A DNA stretch of 12,548 nucleotides from Candidatus Sivonenia alaskensis PMM_0068. GTDB taxonomy: Bacteria > Cyanobacteriota > Cyanobacteriia > Gloeobacterales > PMM-0068. This document shows, piece after piece, positions 6,054-11,853 of this stretch. The stretch's first letter is position 1. Every line of letters begins with the position of its first letter. The position numbers and the translations under genes were made by a program. Location of the stretch: positions 1-12,548 of the forward strand of contig CASBPW010000302.1 of assembly GCA_949127685.1 (NCBI GenBank), read 5' to 3'. The notes beneath the pieces were generated by a model, which was given only the letters and a program-made list of their open reading frames with translations, did no database searches and was not told where the DNA came from.

Positions 6054-7463
6054 TTATTCCGCCCATTCCGTGTGGAAAGATCCCGGTTGGTCGGTCCGTT
6101 CATAGGTATGGGCACCAAAATAGTCTCGCTGAGCTTGGGTCAGGTTTTGGGGGAGGTTTGCCTGACGGTAGGCATCGAAATAGGCCAGAGAAGCGCCCAG
6201 GGCATAGATCGGTACGCCGTGGGTAGCCGCAGTTTCAACGACATAGCGCCAACCTTTCTGCTTTTGTTCGATATCTCCTCGGAAGCCATCATCCAAAAGG
6301 AGGTTGGCCAGTTCAGGGTTCTTCTGGAAGGCCAGCTTGATCTTGTCTAGGAAGCCTGCCCGGATGATACATCCACCCTTCCAGATGCGGGCGATTTCTC
6401 CCAAGTTCAGGTTGTACTCAAAAGAATCAGAAGCCGCTTTGATCAGGGCCATTCCCTGAGCGTAGGAGCAGATCTTCGAACAGTAGAGGGCATCGCGTAC
6501 GGCATCAATAAAGACCTGACGGTCACCCGTGAAAGTTACTTCCGGTCCCTTGAGCAATGCGGACGCTGCTACCCGCTGGTCTTTTTGGGAAGACAAGATT
6601 CGGGCATTCACCGCTGCATCCATAGTCGGAATCGGAATCCCTAAGTCTAAGGCTGACATGATCGTCCACTTACCGGTCCCTTTCTGGGCCGCCTTATCCA
6701 GGATAAGGTCAACCAAGGGCTTTCCTGTCTGGTCATCAATCTTGGTGAAAATATCAGCGGTGATTTCGATGAGATAGGATTCCAGCTCAGTCTTATTCCA
6801 TGCAGTGAAGACTTCGTGCAATTGTGCTGCGTCCAGGCCCAAAACTCTCCGCAGCAGATCATAGGCTTCAGCAATGAGTTGCATATCTCCATACTCAATG
6901 CCGTTGTGGACCATTTTTACGTAGTGACCAGCCCCACGGGGCCCAATGTAGGTCACGCAGGGACCATCATCTACCTGGGCTGCAATCTTGGTGAGAATGG
7001 GAGCCATCTCTTCGTAGCCTTCTTGGGGCCCACCAGGCATCAAACTGGGACCATGGAGTGCCCCTTCTTCGCCACCGCTAACCCCCATGCCCATGAACCG
7101 CAATCCAAGGGCTTCAATGGCAACGGCCCGGCGCTCGGTATCCTCATAAAGTGAGTTGCCTCCATCGATAATGATGTCCCCAGGGCTCAAAAGCGGTTTG
7201 AGCTGATCAATCACCGCATCTACCGGAGCACCGGCTTTGACCAGGATGATGATTTTGCGGGGCGTTGCCATGCTCTCGACAAATTCTTCCAGGGTATAGG
7301 CCCCGTAGAATTGTTTACCCTTAGCACGGGTGGCTAAAAATTTCTCCGTGACGGAGGCGGTGCGGTTATAAACAGCGATCGGAAAGCCCCGGCTCTCAAT
7401 ATTTAAGGCCAGGTTCTCTCCCATCACCGCCAAACCAATCAGACCGATACTCGGTTTAGTCAT
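6054..7463 (-). CDS. gnd: 6-phosphogluconate dehydrogenase, decarboxylating (EC 1.1.1.44)
   Basis: The enzyme oxidises and decarboxylates 6-phosphogluconate to ribulose 5-phosphate and CO2, giving NADPH (oxidative pentose phosphate pathway, cytosol). The 469 residues match the usual long form (about 470). The NADP-binding fold starts with GLIGLAVMGENLALN (glycines at 10 and 15), and Asn33-Arg34-Thr35 after the second strand is the typical NADP 2'-phosphate site. VSGGEEGA is at 128-135. The family signature GAGHYVKMVHNGIEYGD lies at 177-193 and holds the catalytic Lys183 and Glu190. The C-terminal tail YERTDQPGSFHTEW is intact. The gene starts 43 bp after tal on the same strand, with AGGA about 7 nt from the ATG, which suggests a tal-gnd operon. 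Gluconokinase nearby feeds the same substrate. Confidence 0.97.
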   Translation of the reverse strand: MTKPSIGLIGLAVMGENLALNIESRGFPIAVYNRTASVTEKFLATRAKGKQFYGAYTLEEFVESMATPRKIIILVKAGAPVDAVIDQLKPLLSPGDIIIDGGNSLYEDTERRAVAIEALGLRFMGMGVSGGEEGALHGPSLMPGGPQEGYEEMAPILTKIAAQVDDGPCVTYIGPRGAGHYVKMVHNGIEYGDMQLIAEAYDLLRRVLGLDAAQLHEVFTAWNKTELESYLIEITADIFTKIDDQTGKPLVDLILDKAAQKGTGKWTIMSALDLGIPIPTMDAAVNARILSSQKDQRVAASALLKGPEVTFTGDRQVFIDAVRDALYCSKICSYAQGMALIKAASDSFEYNLNLGEIARIWKGGCIIRAGFLDKIKLAFQKNPELANLLLDDGFRGDIEQKQKGWRYVVETAATHGVPIYALGASLAYFDAYRQANLPQNLTQAQRDYFGAHTYERTDQPGSFHTEWAE

Positions 7464-7506
7464 AAAAGTTTCCTATAAATTAGTGAAACAAAGTAACGCT
7501 AAGGAG

Positions 7507-8643
7507 CTAAGGACTTGCTACGAGTGCCCGTTTGTTGCGAATGCTTTGTAGAAGTTCATCAAAAGGTCCCGTGAATTTGCTCAGACCATCTACCAAGAGG
7601 TCATGGGTGACTTGGTCCAAACTAATACCCACAGATTCCAAGTCTGCCAGTACTTTTTGGGCTTGCTCCAGGTTCTCTTCTAGGCTAGAACGCAGCTCAC
7701 AGTGGTCTGCACAGGCATTGAGAGTAGCGACGGGCATAGTATTGACGGTATTGGGCCCGACCAGCTCTTCTACGTAGCGCACATCTCGATAATGGGGATT
7801 TTTGGTGCCTGTGCTCGCCCACAAAAGCCTTTGGGGATGGGCTCCTGCTTGTGCGAGCCCTTTGAACCGTTCGCTGGTGAAGATTGCCTTGTAATCCTGG
7901 TAGGCCAGTTTGGCATTGGCAATTGCTGCCTCTCCCAGTAGCCCTTGCCGTTTCTCGAGTTCTGCCGGGTCGGTCGTTGTGGCGATCAAGGCTTCTAGTT
8001 TCGCATCAATAGAACTGTCAATGCGGCTCAGGAAGAAGCTGGCTACACTGGCCACACGGCTTAGATTGCCACCTTTAACATGGTAGGCTTCTAGCCCGCT
8101 GATATAGGCTTCGGCACAGGCCTTGTAGGCTTCCCGTGAAAACAAAAGAGTGACGTTGACGTTGATGCCTTCTCCGATCAGTTCTTGGATAGCGGGTAAT
8201 CCTTCAGGGGTTCCCGGCACTTTGATCATGAGATTGGGACGATTGACTTTTTTCCAGAGATGTTTGGCTTCAGCGATAGTTCCAGCGGTATCCCGTGCAA
8301 GATGCGGTGACACTTCGAGGCTGACAAAGCCATCTTTGCCGTCTACCCGGTCATATAGGGGGCGAAAGGCATCGGCAGCACCTTGGATGTCTTCCACCGC
8401 CATGGTTTCGTAAATGGCGTCTTCCGTTAAACCTTGTGCTGATAAGGTCCGAATCGCATCATCGTAATCAGGGCTTCCCACAATCGCTTCTTTAAAAATG
8501 GCTGGGTTAGAAGTCAGCCCACGCAGACCATCCTGTTCAATTTTTTGAACGAGCTCTCCTGAAGTGACCAAGTTCCGTCTAAGGTAGTCTAACCAAACGC
8601 TTTGGCCATAGTCTTGCAATTTAAGCAAAGGGGTGTCGGTCAT
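7507..8643 (-). CDS. tal: Transaldolase (EC 2.2.1.2), long form
   Basis: Transaldolase moves a dihydroxyacetone unit between sedoheptulose 7-phosphate and glyceraldehyde 3-phosphate in the non-oxidative pentose phosphate pathway. The TSNPAIF motif at 44-50 and the Schiff-base lysine Lys141 in LMIKVPGT identify the family. NVTLLFS and the downstream LWASTGTKNP block also match. At 378 residues it is the longer (about 370-residue, mycobacterial-type) transaldolase found in cyanobacteria and actinobacteria, not the 316-residue E. coli TalB size. GAGGAG lies 8 nt before the ATG. It is the first gene of the minus-strand run tal-gnd and has a 634-bp upstream gap with several inverted repeats that may carry its control region. 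No zwf or opcA, its common cyanobacterial neighbours, is in view. Confidence 0.95.
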   Translation of the reverse strand: MTDTPLLKLQDYGQSVWLDYLRRNLVTSGELVQKIEQDGLRGLTSNPAIFKEAIVGSPDYDDAIRTLSAQGLTEDAIYETMAVEDIQGAADAFRPLYDRVDGKDGFVSLEVSPHLARDTAGTIAEAKHLWKKVNRPNLMIKVPGTPEGLPAIQELIGEGINVNVTLLFSREAYKACAEAYISGLEAYHVKGGNLSRVASVASFFLSRIDSSIDAKLEALIATTTDPAELEKRQGLLGEAAIANAKLAYQDYKAIFTSERFKGLAQAGAHPQRLLWASTGTKNPHYRDVRYVEELVGPNTVNTMPVATLNACADHCELRSSLEENLEQAQKVLADLESVGISLDQVTHDLLVDGLSKFTGPFDELLQSIRNKRALVASP

Positions 8644-8657
8644 AACTTACTCTCCTC

Positions 8658-8677
8658 GTGTCCACGTAGGTAGACAC
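8658..8677. promoter_or_regulatory. Inverted repeat just upstream of the tal ribosome binding site
   Basis: GTGTCCAC and GTAGACAC are arms with 7 of 8 positions complementary and a 4-nt centre. On the tal strand it ends 2 nt before GAGGAG. It could be a repressor operator or a leader hairpin next to the SD. It does not match the NtcA pattern GTAN8TAC. Confidence 0.4.
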
Positions 8678-8696
8678 TATTCCTTAGCTACATCCT

Positions 8697-8729
8697 AAGC
8701 GCGATCTGGAACGCAATCCACACGCGCTT
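8697..8729. promoter_or_regulatory. Second inverted repeat upstream of tal
   Basis: AAGCGCG (8697-8703) and CGCGCTT (8723-8729) are perfect 7-bp arms 19 nt apart. A smaller palindrome, CTTAG/CTAAG, overlaps its left end at 8683-8699. It lies 54-86 bp upstream of the tal ATG, a usual place for operators or leader structures. Confidence 0.35.
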
Positions 8730-8877
8730 CGCCAAAAATAAGGAGGGGTAATTTCTTCCCTGAGAACATATGGCGCAGAAACTCTGGTGATCCCGAGATT
8801 CTCGATGAGCAGAGGCTAAAAGGCGAAAGGAACTTCCACTTCATTTAATCTCGTAGAGGGCTTCGAGGAGCGGGGGC

Positions 8878-8883
8878 TATAAT
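8878..8883 (+). promoter_or_regulatory. Consensus -10 box in the tal-pyrC gap
   Basis: TATAAT is a perfect -10 hexamer on the + strand. No -35 box stands 16-18 nt upstream (AGAGGG at 17 nt spacing), so it would be a promoter of the type lacking a -35. Transcription would begin near 8890, away from tal and toward pyrC. Confidence 0.3.
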
Positions 8884-9068
8884 CCGCCCATGCATTCTGC
8901 TCCACGCAGGGACGCCCAATTCTTCCAGGTGAGACCCGAGACCCTTGAGAATTCTGAGACGTTCGCTGTCACTAGGGTTGCTCCGTGTCGTAGCACTTGT
9001 CCCGCGAGATGCCGCGTTGAAGTATTGTACTACTACGCTTCCTGTGTAATATCAGCCTTGCGGTCAAA

Positions 9069-9098
9069 TATCGTGGGATCGAGGACATGTATCGTGGG
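9069..9098. repeat. 9-bp direct repeat at 21-bp pitch
   Basis: TATCGTGGG occurs at 9069-9077 and again at 9090-9098. Start-to-start distance is 21 bp, two turns of the helix, as for a protein binding the same face twice. The second copy is the left arm of the stem at 9090-9128. Confidence 0.45.
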
Positions 9099-9128
9099 CC
9101 GCGACAATTATTTTGCGGACCACAGATA
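9090..9128. repeat. Strong imperfect inverted repeat / stem-loop
   Basis: TATC-GTGG-G-CCGC (9090-9102) pairs with GCGG-A-CCAC-A-GATA (9115-9128). This makes 12 base pairs with one G/A mismatch and one bulged A around an AT-rich 12-nt loop. No T-run follows on either strand, so it is not an ordinary terminator. It may be an RNA element or an operator. Confidence 0.45.
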
Positions 9129-9252
9129 CCTCCACATCGAAATAATTCTCCATTCATCCCCAACATACGTTTAATGGGGCTACCCCTGCTCCCATAAGCC
9201 AGCGTGAAGCCGGGGTGAAGTCTTCCCTTAGCGATATGCACCCTATGAAAAT

Positions 9253-9269
9253 CCTAATTTCTAAATTGG
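9253..9269 (-). terminator. Weak AT-rich hairpin after pyrC
   Basis: On the minus strand CCAATTT and AAATTAGG flank an AG centre, followed by ATTTTC, 8 nt after the pyrC stop codon. The stem is AT-rich and has a bulge, so this is only a tentative terminator. Confidence 0.3.
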
Positions 9270-9277
9270 ACGGAACA

Positions 9278-10657
9278 CTAGGCCTTAAACGTCAAAGCTC
9301 GACCTCTTACATGCTCATTAAATTGACCTCGTTCGTAGACCACTTGCCCCCCAACGATCGTGACCACTGGCCAGCCCGTCAAATTCCATCCCTCAAACGG
9401 ACTCCAGCCACACTTAGTCTGAAGTTCTTCGCGCAGCACAGGATGGTATCGGTCTAAATCTACTAGCACCAAGTCTGCATCGTAGCCAGGAGCGATCGCC
9501 CCCTTCCCGACAATCCCATAGGCTTTTGCCACCGCCGTAGACATCCAGTGGGAAACTTGAGCCACGGTACATCGCCCCTGCATCGCCTGGGTCAGCATTA
9601 GCGGCAGAGAGGTTTCTACTCCCGGCATTCCCGACGGCACCTGTGCGGGCTCCAGAAAAACAGTCGGAGCAGCTGCCGCCTCATCGGCTGGATTTGCGGT
9701 ATTCGCCCGACCCTTTTCTGCGAGCGTATGGGGAGCATGATCGGTCGCAATAAAATCAATTACGCCATCCTGAAGTGCCTGCCACAGCACCTGATTGTCG
9801 TGGACAGTCCGAATCGGCGGGTTCATCTGAATCAGGGACCCCAGTTTTTCATAGAAGCTCGTATTCAGCAACAGATGCTGAGGCGTGACTTCTGCTGTCA
9901 CCCAGGCGGGTTTGTCCTGACGCAGCAATTCGGCTTCTTCTGCGGTTGAAAGGTGCAGAATATGGAGCCGTCGCTGATATTTTTTAGACAGTTTGAGCGC
10001 TAGTTGCGTGGCGTTGAGCGCCGCCTGATTATCTTGAATCACTGAATGAATCGCCGGATCGCTACTACCGGCAAATTCCTTCCGCCGTTGGGCAATCCGC
10101 GCTTGGTCTTCGGCATGAACAGCGATCAGGCGAGTGCCGGTGGCAAAAATGCGGTCTAACGCGCCTTCTTGATCCACCAGCAGATCGCCATGCATCGAAC
10201 CCATAAAAATTTTGATGCCGGGGGTGGGCGTCGCGGTTTGGAGATCCGGTAAGTTTTCTGCCGTGGCTCCGATAAAAAAGCCGAAGTTCACAAAAGACTT
10301 TTGGGCGGCTCGTGACAGCTTATCGTTTAGGGCATCCTGATTAATGGTCAGCGGCTTTGTATTAGGCATTTCTAAAAAAGAAGTCACGCCGCCACGGGCA
10401 CAGGCACGGGAGGCAGTGGTGAGATCTTCTTTATGCACTAATCCAGGTTCACGGAAATGCACTTGGGGATCAATTACACCGGGTAGCAGGGTTAGATGGT
10501 TAGCCTCAATGATGGTATCAGCCACTCGGTCAAGGTTTGGGCTAATCTGTCCAATCAAACCTCCCTCAACCCACACATCAGCCAACTGAAAGTGTCCATC
10601 GGGGAGTAAAACCCTAGCGTTGCGGATCAATAACGTTGTGTCAGGCGATGGGGTCAT
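9278..10657 (-). CDS. pyrC: Dihydroorotase, class I (EC 3.5.2.3), with variant metal motif
   Basis: The amidohydrolase closes carbamoyl aspartate to dihydroorotate in pyrimidine synthesis (cytosol). Its 459 residues fit class I (about 420-460). The metal centre region reads D63-P-Q65-V-H67-F-R69-EPG, where the usual motif is DxHxHxREPG, so the first metal-ligand histidine is replaced by Gln65. The other key residues are present: Lys149 in GIKIFMGS (carboxylated lysine position), His181 in HAED, His235 in LHLST and Asp306 in DHAPH. MPNTKP at 97-102 also fits. From memory, many cyanobacterial dihydroorotases carry the same DPQVHFREPG, so this is probably a clade trait rather than damage. A related non-catalytic pseudo-DHOase is the main alternative. 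The start ATG has only a weak SD, and a possible 45-residue ORF ends 25 bp upstream. Confidence 0.9.
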   Translation of the reverse strand: MTPSPDTTLLIRNARVLLPDGHFQLADVWVEGGLIGQISPNLDRVADTIIEANHLTLLPGVIDPQVHFREPGLVHKEDLTTASRACARGGVTSFLEMPNTKPLTINQDALNDKLSRAAQKSFVNFGFFIGATAENLPDLQTATPTPGIKIFMGSMHGDLLVDQEGALDRIFATGTRLIAVHAEDQARIAQRRKEFAGSSDPAIHSVIQDNQAALNATQLALKLSKKYQRRLHILHLSTAEEAELLRQDKPAWVTAEVTPQHLLLNTSFYEKLGSLIQMNPPIRTVHDNQVLWQALQDGVIDFIATDHAPHTLAEKGRANTANPADEAAAAPTVFLEPAQVPSGMPGVETSLPLMLTQAMQGRCTVAQVSHWMSTAVAKAYGIVGKGAIAPGYDADLVLVDLDRYHPVLREELQTKCGWSPFEGWNLTGWPVVTIVGGQVVYERGQFNEHVRGRALTFKA

Positions 10658-10682
10658 CCTAATCCAGGAAATACTACTTCCA

Positions 10683-10820
10683 TCATAGGAAATTACAATC
10701 CAAAATTTGTCCGACCATTGGAAAACTCAGATCAGCAGATGTCACCAACTTTCCTAGAGCAAGGCAGCCAAAGGCAGTCCCTTTAATCTGTTCGGAGTGA
10801 ATGAGAATCGGGTTATCCAT
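10683..10820 (-). CDS. Candidate small ORF upstream of pyrC (45 aa)
   Basis: I do not recognise this peptide. The ATG at 10820 (minus strand) has AGAGG about 9 nt upstream, and the stop TGA lies 25 bp before the pyrC start codon. It reads MDNPILIHSEQIKG and continues through a mildly hydrophobic middle (GCLALGKLV) to end DCNFL. There is no signal peptide or membrane helix. It lies in the 236-bp gap between the hydrolase and pyrC on the same strand, so it could be a translated leader of pyrC, an independent small protein or a chance frame. An 11-nt palindrome, CCTAGTCTAGG, stands at 10847-10857, upstream of it. Length alone gives little support. Confidence 0.3.
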   Translation of the reverse strand: MDNPILIHSEQIKGTAFGCLALGKLVTSADLSFPMVGQILDCNFL

Positions 10821-10893
10821 AGCTAATGCCTCTGTCAGGGACTCATCCTAGTCTAGGTTCGACTTGTGTGGACACGGTAGCAGTATTGGGGCA

Positions 10894-11751
10894 TTATGGG
10901 GCTTTCGCAAAAGCAAGGATAAAATCCCGCACCGTATTTTCAAAGGTTGCACTATCTTCAATATGAGGATAAAAAGCCCCTTTGAGGGGGACCAAAGCCA
11001 TGTCAGGGCGCACAGACAAGAATTTCTGAGCATTTTGGATTGGATTCAATAGGTTGTCCTTTCCCCATAGACAGAGCATCGGTACCGTTGAAGGAACCGC
11101 CGCCAAATCTTCCAAAATCGGCGTGCATAGTTTTCCATTCAAAAAAGACTTGAGGCTATAGGCCGCTCCAGGTTGCTGGGCATTTCGCCAATGATGAGCT
11201 ATTTCTTTATCCAGCTCTAACGGTGGATAGCTTGGGCTATAGAGGCGATTGCGTACGAACAGACTGACGCCTTGGCGTGAAGTAACCAGCCCTTGGAGCA
11301 AGGCCCCCAGAGGCGTATCAAAAAGAAGATTCAACCCTTGCTTTACAGCATCGTTTGCCTGACTAATCGTATTACCCCCTTGCGGTCCAATCAGAATTAC
11401 CCCTTGAAATGAGGGGAGATTCCTGCAGACAGCCTGAAGGGAGATCCCGGCCCCAATCGAACTGGCAATGACCCATACAGGTTTCTGAATAACCTGTTGA
11501 ATAAAGTCCAGAACCAGCGCCGTGTAAAGATCCGAACCATATTCTAAGGGGGGATGATCGGAACGTCCCCATCCCAAGAAATCGAGGCGATAGGACTCAA
11601 ACTCTGTCAACAAATTCGCTCTATATTCTTCACTGGAGACTCCTATACCAAAGCTATGAAGAAACAGCAACACAGGTGAATTTTGGCAAGAACTCATTCT
11701 ATGCTGGTAAAAGATTTGGTGGTTTTGCCAAAGGAAATAATCATTACGCAT
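10894..11751 (-). CDS. Alpha/beta-fold hydrolase
   Basis: This 285-residue protein has the alpha/beta hydrolase fold. It opens with YFLWQNHQIFYQHR (strand pair before the core), then VLLFLHSFGIG with the oxyanion loop at about 28-37. FLGWGRSDHP is at 58-67. The nucleophile elbow is A96-S97-S98-I99-G100, so Ser98 is the nucleophile and Ala takes the first Gly position of GxSxG. A cap of about 130-205 follows, then the acid Asp232 in WGKDN and His263 in YPHIED. The catalytic triad is therefore complete. The substrate is unknown; relatives include lipases, esterases and C-C hydrolases. There is no signal peptide, so it should be cytosolic. No SD precedes the ATG, but the start is supported because the N-terminal strands belong to the fold. 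It is divergent from the helicase across 95 bp. Confidence 0.88.
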   Translation of the reverse strand: MRNDYFLWQNHQIFYQHRMSSCQNSPVLLFLHSFGIGVSSEEYRANLLTEFESYRLDFLGWGRSDHPPLEYGSDLYTALVLDFIQQVIQKPVWVIASSIGAGISLQAVCRNLPSFQGVILIGPQGGNTISQANDAVKQGLNLLFDTPLGALLQGLVTSRQGVSLFVRNRLYSPSYPPLELDKEIAHHWRNAQQPGAAYSLKSFLNGKLCTPILEDLAAVPSTVPMLCLWGKDNLLNPIQNAQKFLSVRPDMALVPLKGAFYPHIEDSATFENTVRDFILAFAKAP

Positions 11752-11770
11752 AGATACTTATGTAGCAGTC

Positions 11771-11799
11771 TTGGTCCTCCTCAGGCATCTTGGTACAAT
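11771..11799 (+). promoter_or_regulatory. Extended -10 promoter of the helicase gene
   Basis: TGGTACAAT (11791-11799) is an extended -10 box (TGn plus TACAAT). TTGGTC at 11771-11776 is a half-matching -35 at 17-nt spacing. The start would be near 11806, giving a leader of about 40 nt before the helicase ATG. Confidence 0.6.
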
Positions 11800-11823
11800 A
11801 GAAAAGCTTTAAATTCTTTATTT

Positions 11824-11853
11824 ATGGGTATCTGCCCTATGGCGTCATGGTAA
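11824..11853 (+). CDS. Possible 9-codon leader ORF overlapping the helicase start
   Basis: ATG at 11824 opens MGICPMASW and stops with TAA at 11851-11853, in a different frame from the helicase and overlapping its ATG (11847). No ribosome binding site is seen before either start. It could couple helicase translation by re-initiation, or be a chance frame. Confidence 0.2.
   Translation: MGICPMASW

Larger units (their letters stand above)
8890..9128 (+). ncRNA. Candidate structured RNA (unassigned)
   Basis: Downstream of the TATAAT, several helices nest without conflict. ACGCAGGGA (8904-8912) pairs with TTCCTGTGT (9039-9047, two G-U pairs). Inside it, GCGT...ACGC closes a hairpin at 9014-9038 whose tip is AGTA-TTG-TACT. 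A separate strong stem lies at 9090-9128. The size of the first unit (about 160-190 nt) would suit an RNA such as 6S, but I see no decisive signature of 6S, tmRNA, RNase P or SRP RNA. The strand and ends are uncertain, and some of this pairing may be chance. Confidence 0.25.
8644..9277. other. 634-bp non-coding region between tal and pyrC
   Basis: No convincing gene is present. Two overlapping open frames (8890-9174 plus, 8972-9241 minus) give Cys/Arg-rich peptides without domain-like character or ribosome binding sites. The gap holds the tal leader with two inverted repeats (8658-8677, 8697-8729), a perfect TATAAT at 8878-8883, a possible structured RNA after it, a 9-bp direct repeat at 21-bp pitch and a strong 12-bp stem at 9090-9128. 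It is far longer than any other spacer in the window. Confidence 0.8.

Noticed and set aside
6024..6350. Open frame antisense to the end of gnd
   Set aside because: It is a shadow of the conserved gnd coding frame and lies largely inside it.
8890..9174. Open frame of 94 codons on the + strand in the tal-pyrC gap
   Set aside because: It has no ribosome binding site before the ATG, and the Cys/Arg-rich product has no domain-like character. An equally long frame overlaps on the other strand.
8972..9241. Open frame of 89 codons on the minus strand in the tal-pyrC gap
   Set aside because: The composition is unlike the neighbouring genes, there is no SD, and the structured region 9069-9128 runs through it.
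9492..9499. HIP1 octamer GCGATCGC as evidence for dense HIP1 repeats
   Set aside because: I noticed only this one copy, and it is inside pyrC. It fits a cyanobacterium but is not an enriched repeat here.
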